The position numbers and the translations under genes were made by a program. The notes under the pieces were generated by a model. The model searched no databases. It saw nothing but the letters and a program-made list of their open reading frames with translations, and was not told the DNA's origin. 64,000 bases of DNA from Dyadobacter subterraneus (GTDB lineage Bacteria > Bacteroidota > Bacteroidia > Cytophagales > Spirosomataceae), in NCBI RefSeq assembly GCF_015221875.1, contig NZ_JACYGY010000001.1, positions 992,001 through 1,056,000 on the forward strand. The letters run 5' to 3'. Shown piece by piece: positions 36,336 through 46,376 of this stretch (its first letter is position 1; every line of letters begins with the position of its first letter).

Positions 36336-38807
36336 TCATTCCTTGAAAAACACTCTTTTTACTCTTTCCCCGATTCCGGTTAGTAACTCATACGGAATGG
36401 TATTAATTCGTTTTGCCAAATCTGTAATTGGAATTTCTTTCCCGAAAACAATTACCTCATCGCCCTCTTCGGCCTGGGCATTGGTTACGTCAATCATCGT
36501 CATATCCATGCAGACATTTCCAATGGTTGGACAAAGTGTTCCGTTCACCCAAACTTCGCCGATACCATTTCCAAGTCCGCGGTCGTAGCCATCAGCATAA
36601 CCAATAGCCAATGTTGCGATAGCCGAATCGTGATCGATTAAACCACGTCTGCTATAACCGACCGTTTCTCCGGCAGATAAATATTTAATCTGGGAAATAA
36701 CGGTTTTCAAAGTTCCGGCAGATTGTAGAAAATGCTGCTGCTGGCCCGTTGCTTCAACACCATATAATCCAATTCCCAAACGAACCATATCCAGCTTAAA
36801 CTCAGGAAAACGGACGATTCCGGCAGAATTTAAAATGTGTTTGGTGACTTTATATCCAAGCGTATCCTCAATCAGCGACGAACCTTTGATAAAACGCTCA
36901 TATTGTTGATGAGAGAAATTATTATGTACGCCTTCATCAGCGCCAACAAGATGACTGAAAATGGTTGAAACATGAATATCAGGGTTTTCTGTAAGCTGCT
37001 GCGAAAGCCACTCATAATCATCTTCCACAAAACCTAATCTGTGCATACCAGTGTCCAGTTTTAAGTGAACAGAAGGCATGTCGGATGGCGTATTTTTATT
37101 TTTGACATAAGAAACCCAGTCACTCAAAATCCTGCGGCTGTAAATTTCCGGTTCCAGATGATATTGCCAAAGTGTGTCAAAAGTAGGCACGGATGGATTC
37201 ATGACCATAATCGGAAGTGTAATTCCGCTTTGACGTAATGAAACACCTTCGTCCGCATAAGCAACACCCAGATAATCAACCCGATGGTATTGCAGTAAAC
37301 TCGCCACTTCCGAGCTTCCGCTTCCATAAGCAAAAGCTTTTACCATCACCATGATTTTGGTTTCTGAACCAGCTTTTGTTCTGTAAAAATTGAGGTTATG
37401 CGTCAATGCATCCAGATTTATTTCCAGAACAGTTCCGTGGACTTTTTGTTGAAGGCGATGAACAATCTTTTCAAAAGAAAATGTTCTTGCACCTTTTACC
37501 AATACCAGACTGTTACTTAGCGAGTTGAAAGGAAATGATGTCAGAAAAGTCTCTGTATCCGGATAAAAATCTTTTTCTGCTGTATCAAACTGAATAATTT
37601 GCCGGCTCATTTCCGGTCCGATCCCGACAAGTTTGTCAATCTTTTTTTCTCTTAACAATTGGGCGATAATGCCGTAGAGTTCAGCCGGAGTTTGTCCTGA
37701 TTGTAAAACATCAGAAAGAATTACCGTCCTGTGACTACGCTGTTCCTGCTGCGACAGGAAATTTAAAGCCATTGTAAGTCCTTGAATATCATTGTTATAA
37801 GTATCATCAATAATATAACAATTGTTGATGCCTTCTTTTAATTCCAGTCGCATCGAAACCGGACGCAGTATTAAAATTCTTTCCTGGATCACAGCAGCCG
37901 GTAAGCCAAAATCAAGCAGGAATAAAATACAGTGCGTCAGGTTTTCCAGTGAAGCATCGTCTCGAAAATTGGTTTCGAAACGGTTATTCTCAAATTGTCC
38001 GCTTAACGATATGAATGTTTTTTCTTTTTGTAAATCATAAGAAACCGTTACATCAGCGCCTGGGCGGATTCCCCAGCTGATGGTTTTCAAAAACGGATTA
38101 ACAGGTTTCAGGATAAGCTTGATCTCTTCATCAACTTCGGTATAATCTTTACAATAAATCAGTTTTTTGACTTTCGTAAAAAGACGAAGTTTCTCGGTGA
38201 TTTTTTGTTTTCTGCTGCGGAAACCGTCATCATGCGCTGTACCGATATTGGTAAAAATCCCTATCGTAGGTTTAATAACCGGTTGAAGATATTCCATTTC
38301 ATGCGCACGGGAAACGCCGGCTTCAAAAATGGCCAAAGTATGTTCTTTCTTCAAATTCCAGACAGAAAGCGGAACACCGATTTGTGAATTGTAACTTTTT
38401 GGACTGGCAATAACACGTTGTCCCGGTGCTGTAAGTTGTAAGAGCCACTCTTTTACAATCGTTTTTCCATTACTTCCGGCAATTCCTAAAACGGGAATAT
38501 TAAACTGGTTGCGATGTTCGGCTACGATTTTTTGTAAAGCACGGATACTTGAAAATACCGTCCAGACTTTCGCATCCTTCCAGGAACTGATTTCAGCTTT
38601 GAGCGCATCCGTCAGTGAAGCTTCTTCCACGACAAATTCCCGGACGCCTTTTTGATATAGTTCAGAAATAAATTGATGGCCATCATGACGTTCACCTTTA
38701 ATCGCAAAAAAAATGCTTTTTCCGGGAAATGATACCTGGCGGCTATCGGTGAGCAGGTAACTTGCCTGAGTATTTATGGATGCAGTTGTATTTTCAGTCA
38801 GAATCAT
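36336..38807 (-). CDS. murF-alr: Bifunctional UDP-N-acetylmuramoyl-tripeptide--D-Ala-D-Ala ligase / alanine racemase
   Basis: This 823-residue fusion joins two consecutive needs of peptidoglycan synthesis. MurF (about residues 1-450) adds D-Ala-D-Ala to the muramoyl tripeptide, and alanine racemase (about 455-823) makes D-Ala. The MurF half has the ATP loop GSNGKT (111-116) and a typical DDTYNND segment. The racemase half has the PLP Lys K490 in MVKAFAYG, the catalytic Tyr Y718 in VGYSRRG, IGYADGYDRG and CMDMTMIDVT. This MurF-Alr fusion is known across Bacteroidota. A -7 box at 38829-38836 precedes it. Confidence 0.95.
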   Translation of the reverse strand: MILTENTTASINTQASYLLTDSRQVSFPGKSIFFAIKGERHDGHQFISELYQKGVREFVVEEASLTDALKAEISSWKDAKVWTVFSSIRALQKIVAEHRNQFNIPVLGIAGSNGKTIVKEWLLQLTAPGQRVIASPKSYNSQIGVPLSVWNLKKEHTLAIFEAGVSRAHEMEYLQPVIKPTIGIFTNIGTAHDDGFRSRKQKITEKLRLFTKVKKLIYCKDYTEVDEEIKLILKPVNPFLKTISWGIRPGADVTVSYDLQKEKTFISLSGQFENNRFETNFRDDASLENLTHCILFLLDFGLPAAVIQERILILRPVSMRLELKEGINNCYIIDDTYNNDIQGLTMALNFLSQQEQRSHRTVILSDVLQSGQTPAELYGIIAQLLREKKIDKLVGIGPEMSRQIIQFDTAEKDFYPDTETFLTSFPFNSLSNSLVLVKGARTFSFEKIVHRLQQKVHGTVLEINLDALTHNLNFYRTKAGSETKIMVMVKAFAYGSGSSEVASLLQYHRVDYLGVAYADEGVSLRQSGITLPIMVMNPSVPTFDTLWQYHLEPEIYSRRILSDWVSYVKNKNTPSDMPSVHLKLDTGMHRLGFVEDDYEWLSQQLTENPDIHVSTIFSHLVGADEGVHNNFSHQQYERFIKGSSLIEDTLGYKVTKHILNSAGIVRFPEFKLDMVRLGIGLYGVEATGQQQHFLQSAGTLKTVISQIKYLSAGETVGYSRRGLIDHDSAIATLAIGYADGYDRGLGNGIGEVWVNGTLCPTIGNVCMDMTMIDVTNAQAEEGDEVIVFGKEIPITDLAKRINTIPYELLTGIGERVKRVFFKE

Positions 38808-38828
38808 TCAAATCGTATTTGCAAAGTG

Positions 38829-38836
38829 CAAAGGTA
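38829..38836 (-). promoter_or_regulatory. -7 box TACCTTTG for murF-alr
   Basis: On the minus strand TACCTTTG matches TAnnTTTG, about 20 bases before ATG 38807. No clear -33 element is seen. Confidence 0.5.
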
Positions 38837-38899
38837 TTAAAGAATGATGTTTTTGTATGGTTATTTATAAATATGGTTCGAATATGCGCGCAAACCGGA

Positions 38900-39979
38900 C
38901 TAAATCCATTTCCTGATCCTGAAATAAATCAGCATACCTATTGTCACTACAACCATCACAGCCCAGGTGTAATAATATCCATTTGGATTTTTCAGCTCAG
39001 GCATATTTTCAAAATTCATCCCGTAAACACCAACAATAAAAGTCAGCGGCATGAAGATGGCAGAAAAAATTGTCAATGTTTTCATCACCGCGTTCATGCG
39101 GTTGCTGATGGTTGAAAGATGAACATCCGCGAGACTGGCCAGTAACTCACGGTAAGAATCTATGGTATCAACGGCCTGCATTACATGATCATAAAGATCC
39201 CGATAATAGGGTACTACATCTTTGCTGATCAAAGGATTATCTTCACGAATCAATTGGTTGATCATATCCCGCAATGGCCAGATTGCTCTGCGAACAAATG
39301 TCAATTCTCGTTTAAGCGAATAGAGATCATTTAAAGATTGTTTTTTTGATCCGCTGATGACGCTTTCTTCCACCGAATCAAGTTTTTCTCCAAACTTTTC
39401 GAGCACAAAAAAGTAATTATCGACGATCACATCCATCAAAGCAAAAACCAGATAATCTGTTCCGTTTCTTCTTGTTTTTCCAACAGAGGCTTTAAGCCGA
39501 TCTATGACCGGTTTAAAAATATCTTCTTTTCTTTCTTCCTGAAAAGAAATCAGGTAATCAGTTCCGGCAACAAAACTTACATGTTCGGAAGAAATTTCAA
39601 GCGGCTCTTCTGATTCAACATGAAGCATTTTTAAGGTCAGGAATATATAGCCGGAATCATAAACTTCAAGTTTGGGCTTATGTTCTGTATTGACGATGTC
39701 TTCAAGAATCAGCGGATGGAGATGATACAAATTTCCGATTTTCCCAACCAGAGCAGTTTCATGAATTCCATCTACATCCAGCCAGGTATTATGAGGTTCA
39801 AGATTCTGACTGACAGCACATTCCGCAAGGCTTGTGACGGCATCGTCTTTATAAAAATTGGCATTGTATTGAAGTTTCCTGACTTTGGTTTTTAACTCAA
39901 TTTCAGGACCGATGTACGTAAGTGTACCAGGAGATGTTAACAAATTTTCCCGCTTCTGCCGATGCTTTCTCTTAGACAT
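38900..39979 (-). CDS. corA: CorA family magnesium/cobalt transporter
   Basis: CorA forms a pentameric Mg2+ channel in the inner membrane. The 359-residue protein has a large cytoplasmic N-terminal domain with long coiled helices. Two C-terminal membrane helices are separated by the selectivity motif YGMNFENMPE, and the chain ends in a short basic tail (FRIRKWI). The length and layout are normal for the family. It lies divergent from nothing obvious and follows the universal stress gene on the same strand with about 57 bases between them. Confidence 0.93.
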   Translation of the reverse strand: MSKRKHRQKRENLLTSPGTLTYIGPEIELKTKVRKLQYNANFYKDDAVTSLAECAVSQNLEPHNTWLDVDGIHETALVGKIGNLYHLHPLILEDIVNTEHKPKLEVYDSGYIFLTLKMLHVESEEPLEISSEHVSFVAGTDYLISFQEERKEDIFKPVIDRLKASVGKTRRNGTDYLVFALMDVIVDNYFFVLEKFGEKLDSVEESVISGSKKQSLNDLYSLKRELTFVRRAIWPLRDMINQLIREDNPLISKDVVPYYRDLYDHVMQAVDTIDSYRELLASLADVHLSTISNRMNAVMKTLTIFSAIFMPLTFIVGVYGMNFENMPELKNPNGYYYTWAVMVVVTIGMLIYFRIRKWI

Positions 39980-40036
39980 TCGAATTTGAACTGACGATAT
40001 TACCTGTGTGGATAGTAAATATAAAGTTTTCTGTTT

Positions 40037-40891
40037 TTATTCTGCAAGGTGATAAATAAGCAGAGGAACATGTGTGTCTACGACAAGTTTTCTGGTTACA
40101 CTCGGATTGATCAGAAACTCTTCAATAAATGAACGTTCACGTGTTGACATGATCAAAAGATCAGCGCTCACTTCATCACAATACGCTTCGATTCCGTCTA
40201 AAACGCTTTTATCATCACGATAAACAATGGTGTTAATACTTTCAGGAAATTCGGCTGTTATTTCGTCCAGATATTGATTGTTTGGCTGGATATCCGGTTG
40301 ATGATCAGCATTGACTTTAAGCAAAGTAAGATTACTACCCAAATGATTCATCAACACATAAACTTCTTTCAAAATATCGTTTTCTGAATATTCAAGTTGG
40401 GTTGCATAAACAACCTTCGAGAATCTTTTAGGTTCAGCCTGTGGAGGAATTATTAAAACCGGACTAGGAGAATGAAGTGCAATATGCGTAGCAGAACTTC
40501 CGATTAATTTATCAAGAAAACCGCCTGTTCCGGTTCTCCCGGTAACAATCAGGTCAGGTTTATTTTCAGCAACGGCTTCTTCAATTGCAGACTGAATACC
40601 ACTCACAGCCCAGATTGATTTTGTTTTATAACCTTCCGCCGAAACTTTGGCAACATATTCATCAAGCTGATGACGGAAATTATTTTCAAGATCAACGCCA
40701 ACATAGGAATAATCTGGTGAGCCGATTCCTGGCAAAACACTTCCGGGCATCACACTTACATCCGGAATATAAGGTTGGTAAGCGTGCAAAATAATCAGCT
40801 CCGTACTTTCTTTAGCTGCCATGAGTTTTGCTGCGCTCAACGCACGGTCAGCATTTTCAGAAAAATCGATGGGAATCAAAATCTTATTCAT
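40037..40891 (-). CDS. Universal stress protein with two Usp domains
   Basis: This 284-residue cytosolic protein has two tandem Usp folds. The first ends in the ATP-binding signature (GRTGTGG then GSSATHIALHSPSPVLI). The second has only a degenerate version (STRERSFIEEFLINPSVTRKLV), so ATP binding is likely in one half. Tandem Usp proteins are thought to act in stress survival. There is no regulatory clue in the sequence. Confidence 0.9.
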   Translation of the reverse strand: MNKILIPIDFSENADRALSAAKLMAAKESTELIILHAYQPYIPDVSVMPGSVLPGIGSPDYSYVGVDLENNFRHQLDEYVAKVSAEGYKTKSIWAVSGIQSAIEEAVAENKPDLIVTGRTGTGGFLDKLIGSSATHIALHSPSPVLIIPPQAEPKRFSKVVYATQLEYSENDILKEVYVLMNHLGSNLTLLKVNADHQPDIQPNNQYLDEITAEFPESINTIVYRDDKSVLDGIEAYCDEVSADLLIMSTRERSFIEEFLINPSVTRKLVVDTHVPLLIYHLAE

Positions 40892-41004
40892 AATTGTCGC
40901 GGTTTACAGGCTTTTTAGTTAGACTCCAAGTTAACGCAATAGTTCTTATAATGTATGAACTTAGTGTAAAGAATGGTGCCAAGCGACTATGACTTTGCTC
41001 ATTT

Positions 41005-41418
41005 TTATTCGTATTTGCGCCAGATTCCAAGAATAAAGCCGGTTACACAATAAACAATTACACTCACGCCGCCGTCTATCAGAGAAAGTTCCAGCGCTCT
41101 TTTTGAAAACATATCTTTGACGATAATCTCAAAAAGCACAAAAACAATTCCAAAAAGCAGACCGATCAGAAAACCTATGTAACCGGATTTTACCGGAATT
41201 TTTGTAAAAACCCAGCCAAGGGTATAAGCCATAAAGGCGGAAGAAACAATGCTGGCAAGATAAGGCACAGAACTGTTGGCAGAATCCATAGCGGATTTTT
41301 CAAAACCGTTCAGTGCTGTCCATTGTTCTGCAAAAATGTAATACCATATAGCAGGAATAATTTGTCCGATCACCACACATACAAGCACGGCCCAAAGATT
41401 GACGGATTGTTTTCTCAT
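41005..41418 (-). CDS. DUF1761-like small membrane protein
   Basis: This 137-residue protein has four predicted membrane helices. The opening (NLWAVLVCVVIGQIIPAIWYY) and the later LSLIDGGVSVIVYCVTGFILGIW resemble the DUF1761 family. Those proteins are uncharacterised inner-membrane proteins. It sits between the stress protein gene and queG without a clear operon partner. Confidence 0.6.
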   Translation of the reverse strand: MRKQSVNLWAVLVCVVIGQIIPAIWYYIFAEQWTALNGFEKSAMDSANSSVPYLASIVSSAFMAYTLGWVFTKIPVKSGYIGFLIGLLFGIVFVLFEIIVKDMFSKRALELSLIDGGVSVIVYCVTGFILGIWRKYE

Positions 41419-41487
41419 AAGCAGAGTATTTTTCGGTCATCAAAAGGAAATCTTATTAAAAAATTGGCGGGAGAATTTACGGTCTTC

Positions 41488-42435
41488 TTATGTTAACGGT
41501 TTTAGAAAGTCAATATTTCTTTTTAAACCATCATACTTTGTGCGTTTTATTGGGGATCGACGGAAAAGCTCGCGGAAAACTTCTTCTGTGATTTCCTCCC
41601 AATCGTTTTTTGAAAAGCCGCTTAACTCCTGAGAAAGAGAGAACTCCGGCGTTTTGGAAGTCTGTGAAAAACGATTCCATGGACACACATCCTGACAAAT
41701 ATCGCAGCCAAAAATCCAGTTATTAAATTTTCCTTTGACATCATCAGGAATGGCATCTTTCAATTCAATTGTGTAGTAGCTGATGCATTTGCTTCCGTCT
41801 ACGACATAAGGCTCCGTGATCGCATCGGTCGGACAAGCATCCACACAGCGGGTGCAGGTTCCGCAATAATCTTTTACGGCTCCATCATAAGCAAGTTTTA
41901 AATCACAGATTATTTCTCCGATAAAAAAGAAACTGCCCATATCTCGGTTAAGCAGATTGGAATGCCTGCCAACCCAGCCCAGGCCACTTTTCGCAGCCCA
42001 GACCTTATCCATAACCGGAGCGGAATCAACAAAAATTCGTCCGCTTACCTCTCCGATTTCTTCTTGGATGGCTTCCAGCAAAAGTTTCAGTTTATCTTTT
42101 AAAACAAAATGATAATCTTCTCCATAAGCATATTTGGAAATTTTGAGATCTTCCGGACCTTCGGGAAGTCGTTCAGCGGGGTAATAATTTAAGAGTACAG
42201 AAATGACGCATTCAGCTCCGTCGACTAATTTTCTCGGATCAAGGCGCTTGTCAAAATGATTGGCCATATATCCCATTGCCCCGTTTTGCTGACGGTTTAA
42301 CCAGTTTTCCAGTCGCGGTGCTTCTGCTTCCAGAAACTCGGCTTTGGAAATACCGCAGAAATCGAAACCAATTTCGGCTGCTTTCGATTTAATAAACTGG
42401 CTGCGCTCCTGGCGTATGAGATCTTCTGTGGTCAT
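41488..42435 (-). CDS. queG: Epoxyqueuosine reductase QueG
   Basis: QueG uses cobalamin and two [4Fe-4S] clusters for the last step of queuosine synthesis in tRNA. The 315-residue protein has the N-terminal cobalamin-binding region with VDSAPVMDK and [13 protein letters not shown]. Two cluster motifs follow: [16 protein letters not shown] and [11 protein letters not shown]. The length is near the short end of the family because the C-terminal HEAT-like domain of some members is missing. A -7 box lies only 4 bases before the ATG. Confidence 0.94.
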   Translation of the reverse strand: MTTEDLIRQERSQFIKSKAAEIGFDFCGISKAEFLEAEAPRLENWLNRQQNGAMGYMANHFDKRLDPRKLVDGAECVISVLLNYYPAERLPEGPEDLKISKYAYGEDYHFVLKDKLKLLLEAIQEEIGEVSGRIFVDSAPVMDKVWAAKSGLGWVGRHSNLLNRDMGSFFFIGEIICDLKLAYDGAVKDYCGTCTRCVDACPTDAITEPYVVDGSKCISYYTIELKDAIPDDVKGKFNNWIFGCDICQDVCPWNRFSQTSKTPEFSLSQELSGFSKNDWEEITEEVFRELFRRSPIKRTKYDGLKRNIDFLKPLT

Positions 42436-42439
42436 GATG

Positions 42440-42447
42440 CAAAGTTA
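42440..42447 (-). promoter_or_regulatory. -7 box TAACTTTG directly before queG
   Basis: Minus strand TAACTTTG ends 4 bases before ATG 42435, so the queG message is likely leaderless, like tsaE. Confidence 0.5.
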
Positions 42448-42547
42448 CGAATTGCCGCGGGAATGTCATCTTGTCAGTTTTTTATGACTGGCAAAGTAAT
42501 TTAGTAAACACCAGGTAATGATTTTATCAGGAAAGCATGGGAAAACT

Positions 42548-43165
42548 ATGCCGAAAAATACAGAATACAACATAGATAAGGACATGGAAAACCAAATAAA
42601 CGACGAAGCCGGACAGATGAATACTGACAATGTGGTAAATGATGATCAAAATTTCGCTGAAAACGGCTTGCCAATGGACAATGCTGGTGAGGTAATCGGT
42701 GAAGTGGAAGTAACAGACCCGGCAGAAGCGCATAAAACAGAAGTGGCGGAATTGAAAGATAAGTACCTGCGTCTTTATGCTGACTTTGAAAACTTCCGCA
42801 GACGTACGGCAAAAGAAAAACTTGAAATGCTTTCTGTGGCCAGTGCTGATGTAATCAAGGCTGTTCTTCCAATTGTAGATGATTTTGAACGTGCGAAAGT
42901 TTCTTTTGATTCTTCAACCGAGATTGAAGCTTTGAAAGAAGGCGTTGATCTTATCTACACAAAATTATACAAAGCGCTTGAAGCAAAAGGTTTGAAACCT
43001 ATGCAATCAAAAGGTGAGGTTTTCGACGCAGAACTTCACGAATCCATCGCACAGTTCCCGGCTCCTTCTGATGACTTGAAAGGTAAAGTTATTGACGAAA
43101 TTGAAAAGGGGTACTTCCTGAATGAAAAAGTAATTCGCTACGCCAAAGTTATCGTTGGTGCGTGA
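42548..43165 (+). CDS. grpE: Nucleotide exchange factor GrpE
   Basis: GrpE releases ADP from DnaK. The protein has an acidic, low-complexity N-terminal tail, the long coiled-coil start (ELKDKYLRLYADFENFRRRTAKEK) and the C-terminal beta domain with HESIAQFPAP and GYFLNEKVIRYAKVIVG. I start it at 42548 (MPKNTEYN, 205 residues), since the longer form from 42518 adds ten residues of no clear character. A start at MENQINDE is also possible. dnaJ lies 104 bases downstream, a standard chaperone pair. Confidence 0.93.
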   Translation: MPKNTEYNIDKDMENQINDEAGQMNTDNVVNDDQNFAENGLPMDNAGEVIGEVEVTDPAEAHKTEVAELKDKYLRLYADFENFRRRTAKEKLEMLSVASADVIKAVLPIVDDFERAKVSFDSSTEIEALKEGVDLIYTKLYKALEAKGLKPMQSKGEVFDAELHESIAQFPAPSDDLKGKVIDEIEKGYFLNEKVIRYAKVIVGA

Positions 43166-43269
43166 AATAATGATAAATAAATAATGGTAATGTATGATTC
43201 GGATCATCCATTATTAAATTTTCTGCGATGGTGAAAAACGCTCCATACATTACTCATTGAAAATAAAAA

Positions 43270-44442
43270 ATGGCAAAGAAGAGAGATTATTACGAAGTTC
43301 TTGGGGTGGATCGTGGCGCTGCTGCGGATGATATCAAGAAGGCTTACAGAAAGCTTGCAATTAAATTTCACCCGGATAAAAACCCGGAAGATCCAACTGC
43401 GGAAGATAAATTCAAAGAAGCTGCCGAAGCTTATAGTATTCTGAGCGACGATAACAAACGTGCTCGTTACGACCAGTACGGACACGCTGGTGTTGGTAAT
43501 GGGGGAGCAGGAGCTGGCGCGGGTGGATTTGGCGGAGGTGGATTTTCCATGGACGACATATTTTCTCAGTTCGGTGATATTTTCGGTGGCGGTGAAAGTC
43601 CTTTCGGAGATATTTTCGGTCGTGGCGGCGGAGGAGGCGGACGAAGAGTCCGTCGTGGTTCCGATTTAAGAATTAAGCTGAAACTTAATCTTGAAGAAGT
43701 TGCCAACGGTGTTGAGAAAAAAATTAAAGTAAAACGTCACGTAAGCTGTAATACCTGCGGTGGAAATGGCGCGAAAAACGGTACTTCTCTGACAACTTGT
43801 ACAGGTTGTAATGGTACGGGTCAGGTTCGTAAAGTGGTTAGTACAATGCTTGGACAAATGGTTTCAACCAGTACTTGTCCGCAGTGTAATGGTGATGGAA
43901 AAATCATCAGCGAACGTTGCGATACTTGCGCAGGTGAAGGAAGATTATTGCAGGATGATCTGATCACATTGAATATTCCTGGTGGAGTTGCAGAAGGCAT
44001 GCAGCTTTCTATGTCAGGTAAAGGAAATGTACCATCAAGAGGCGGTGTAGCAGGAGATTTGCTGATCGTTATCGAAGAGGAGGAAGATCCAAATCTGAAA
44101 CGTGACGGAAATAATATCGTTTTCGATATGCATATGAGTTTTGTTGATGCAGCACTTGGAACTTCAACTGAAATCCCAACGATTGACGGAAAAGCGCGTA
44201 TCACGATCGAACCCGGAACACAGGCTGGTAAAATTCTTCGTCTGAAAGGAAAAGGAATTAAAGATCTGAATGGTTACGGAAAAGGAGATCAGCTGGTTCA
44301 TATCAGCGTTTGGACGCCTCAGCAATTATCTTCTGACGAGCGGGAAACTTTGGAATCGTTGAGGAATTCTCCCAACTTCCAGCCGAAACCGGGTAAAAAC
44401 GAAAAAGGATTTTTTGATAAAATGAAAGATTTTTTTCATTGA
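43270..44442 (+). CDS. dnaJ: Chaperone protein DnaJ
   Basis: DnaJ stimulates DnaK ATPase and delivers unfolded clients. The 390-residue protein has the J domain with the HPD motif (residues 34-36 region, FHPDKNP) and a long Gly/Phe-rich linker (about 75-130). Four zinc motifs follow: [24 protein letters not shown] and CDTCAGEG. The C-terminal client-binding domains complete the type I layout. Confidence 0.96.
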   Translation: MAKKRDYYEVLGVDRGAAADDIKKAYRKLAIKFHPDKNPEDPTAEDKFKEAAEAYSILSDDNKRARYDQYGHAGVGNGGAGAGAGGFGGGGFSMDDIFSQFGDIFGGGESPFGDIFGRGGGGGGRRVRRGSDLRIKLKLNLEEVANGVEKKIKVKRHVSCNTCGGNGAKNGTSLTTCTGCNGTGQVRKVVSTMLGQMVSTSTCPQCNGDGKIISERCDTCAGEGRLLQDDLITLNIPGGVAEGMQLSMSGKGNVPSRGGVAGDLLIVIEEEEDPNLKRDGNNIVFDMHMSFVDAALGTSTEIPTIDGKARITIEPGTQAGKILRLKGKGIKDLNGYGKGDQLVHISVWTPQQLSSDERETLESLRNSPNFQPKPGKNEKGFFDKMKDFFH

Positions 44443-44463
44443 TCAATTTTGATTTAGATATAG

Positions 44464-44505
44464 AAACGAGCCTATTCAGTAATGAGTTGGCTCGTTTTGT
44501 TTTTG
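44464..44505 (+). terminator. Rho-independent terminator after dnaJ
   Basis: A 9-base stem (AAACGAGCC and its complement) with a 16-base loop and T-rich tail, just after dnaJ. Confidence 0.7.
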
Positions 44506-44562
44506 TAAGATTGTTTAATATAAATGTAATGGCAATAAATATTTATAGTCAAAAAGGACAAG

Positions 44563-44570
44563 TAACTTTG
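44563..44570 (+). promoter_or_regulatory. -7 box TAACTTTG
   Basis: A perfect TAnnTTTG match about 23 bases before ATG 44594. Confidence 0.5.
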
Positions 44571-44593
44571 CTGGCAGCAATAACAAAAAATTT

Positions 44594-45787
44594 ATGAATT
44601 ATAATATTTTAAAAGCATCCGTATTTGGCCTCACTATGTTTTGTTCAGGAATGCAGCTTGAAGCCCAAACTACTCCAAAGGAATTGACTTTCGCGACTTA
44701 CAATGTTAGTATGGAGTCGGAAAATTATGTTAAAAAAGGAACGCCTGATCTTTCGGAAAAAATATTGATTAATGAACTGGCTTCGGGAAATAATCAACAG
44801 ATAAAAAACATCGCTAAAATAATCCAGACGGTTCGTCCGGATGTGATATTGCTGAATGAGTTCGACTATATAAAAGATCCAAATCAGGGTGTTTTACAAT
44901 TTATTAAAGGATATCTGGCAAAAGATCAGGATGGTGCGAAAAGTATAGATTACCCATATTACTATTATGGAACGGTAAATACCGGACAGTCAAGTCCGTA
45001 CGATCTGGATAATAATGGAGTTGCAGGAAAATTTGGTGCTGATGCCTGGGGTTTTGGTTTATATCCCGGTCAGTATGCGATGATGTTGATTTCAAGATAT
45101 CCAATCGATCTTTCGAAAGTGAGAACTTTTCAAAATTTCAAATGGAAGGATATGCCGGGATTTTTGAAAACTGTGAAGGCTGATGGAAGCGATTGGTATG
45201 CTCCGGAAGCCTGGGCAAGTTTTCCATTATCATCAAAATCACATTGGGATGTTCCAGTGAAGGTTGGAAATAAAACAATTCACTTTCTGGCCAGCCATCC
45301 TACACCGCCTTCATTTGATGGTGCAGAAGATAGAAATGGTAAGCGAAATCATGATGAGATCAGGTTTTGGAAAGATTATATCAGTGATTCTAACAACAAA
45401 TATATTTACGATGACAAAGGTGTGCATGGTGGTCTAGCACCAAATACCTCTTTCGTAATTTTAGGAGATCAGAATGCATCTCCTGATGAAGGAAATGCAA
45501 TTGGTGAAGGAATACGATCTTTACTGGCACATCCGAAACTTATCAGTGAAAATGCACCACAAAGCAAAGGAGGTACTGAACATTCAGCCAATAATCCATT
45601 TGCAAAAAATCATACGGCATTCTGGCGTATGCGAGCAGATTATGTTTTGCCATCAAAAGCAGGATTTAAAATAATTGACAGCGGCGTTTTCTGGCCTTCG
45701 AAAGGTGAACCGATGTATGATCTCGTAGAAAAAAGAGAATCAAGCTCAGACCACAGGCTGGTTTGGGTCAAAGTAAAACTGGATTAA
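44594..45787 (+). CDS. Secreted endonuclease/exonuclease/phosphatase family protein
   Basis: This 397-residue protein has a signal peptide (cleaved after about LEAQ, residue 25). The body is an EEP-fold phosphoesterase: TFATYNVSM at the start, a Mg-binding Glu in ILLNEFDYI, GDQNASPDEG with the catalytic Asp/Asn pair, and the closing SSDHRLVWVKV with the Asp-His pair. Such exported enzymes act on nucleic acids, inositol phosphates or phospholipids; the substrate cannot be told. A bidirectional terminator separates it from the leftward lipoprotein gene. Confidence 0.88.
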   Translation: MNYNILKASVFGLTMFCSGMQLEAQTTPKELTFATYNVSMESENYVKKGTPDLSEKILINELASGNNQQIKNIAKIIQTVRPDVILLNEFDYIKDPNQGVLQFIKGYLAKDQDGAKSIDYPYYYYGTVNTGQSSPYDLDNNGVAGKFGADAWGFGLYPGQYAMMLISRYPIDLSKVRTFQNFKWKDMPGFLKTVKADGSDWYAPEAWASFPLSSKSHWDVPVKVGNKTIHFLASHPTPPSFDGAEDRNGKRNHDEIRFWKDYISDSNNKYIYDDKGVHGGLAPNTSFVILGDQNASPDEGNAIGEGIRSLLAHPKLISENAPQSKGGTEHSANNPFAKNHTAFWRMRADYVLPSKAGFKIIDSGVFWPSKGEPMYDLVEKRESSSDHRLVWVKVKLD

Positions 45788-45813
45788 AAAATGGAGCTTG
45801 GGCTCCTTTTTTA
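45785..45813. terminator. Bidirectional terminator
   Basis: A short GC stem (GGAGC/GCTCC) extended by A/T pairs, overlapping the end of the leftward lipoprotein gene. Confidence 0.7.
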
Positions 45814-46209
45814 TGGTATAACCGCTACCGTATCTTCAAGAATTTCCAGATTATAAAGGTGATCAGGGTCGGAATCCGATTTTGCTGAAAACTTTCCAAA
45901 GTCGACACTCCATTTCTTTACACGACCCAAAGCAACTAATCTGTAATTTCCTGTTGAGGAATTTTTATCAATATCGTAAGTAAGTCTGATCGGAAGGTTG
46001 TCTGGAATATTGGTAATGAAAACCGAATCTACAAGACGGGTTCTGGTTGTATCTTTTTCTTCCAGAAATACCGTTAACCGGTTTATTTTAGAAGTGGATT
46101 TATTGGTTACCAGAAACTGGACCATGGAAGAAGAGGGGGCTGAATCGCTGCATGCCGACAGCCCGTAAATCAAAAAAACACTAAAAGCAGAAATCAATAA
46201 GGTACGCAT
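45811..46209 (-). CDS. Hypothetical lipoprotein
   Basis: This 132-residue protein has a signal sequence and lipobox GLSAC with Cys20, followed by Ser-Asp-Ser. The mature part is a small predicted beta-rich domain (KINRLTVFLEEKDTTRTRLVD) with no motif I recognise. It faces the EEP-family gene across a shared terminator. Its neighbours give no hint of its role. Confidence 0.7.
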   Translation of the reverse strand: MRTLLISAFSVFLIYGLSACSDSAPSSSMVQFLVTNKSTSKINRLTVFLEEKDTTRTRLVDSVFITNIPDNLPIRLTYDIDKNSSTGNYRLVALGRVKKWSVDFGKFSAKSDSDPDHLYNLEILEDTVAVIP

Positions 46210-46323
46210 ACTCCATTTTTACAATAATTCACAGACAAATCTGGAAACATTTAAAATGTATCCGGAATTATTCACAAGTTTAGAAAACTTAAAAGAGGAG
46301 GCGTTAATTAGTACACAATATCG

Positions 46324-46376
46324 AATTTTTATTCGAATAACGCTTAATATTTAAGCGCCATTCGAATAAAATTTTA
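46324..46376 (-). terminator. Long inverted repeat overlapping a stop codon
   Basis: Two arms of about 24 bases (AATTTTTATTCGAATAACGC with its near-complement) centred near 46349 form a long hairpin. The right arm reaches the TAA of the Crp/Fnr gene (46374-46376). On the minus strand it ends in a T-rich run, so it likely terminates that gene. Confidence 0.6.

Noticed and set aside
36331..36588. Plus-strand frame antisense to the end of murF-alr
   Set aside because: It is the shadow of the racemase C-terminus, whose motifs are conserved on the minus strand.
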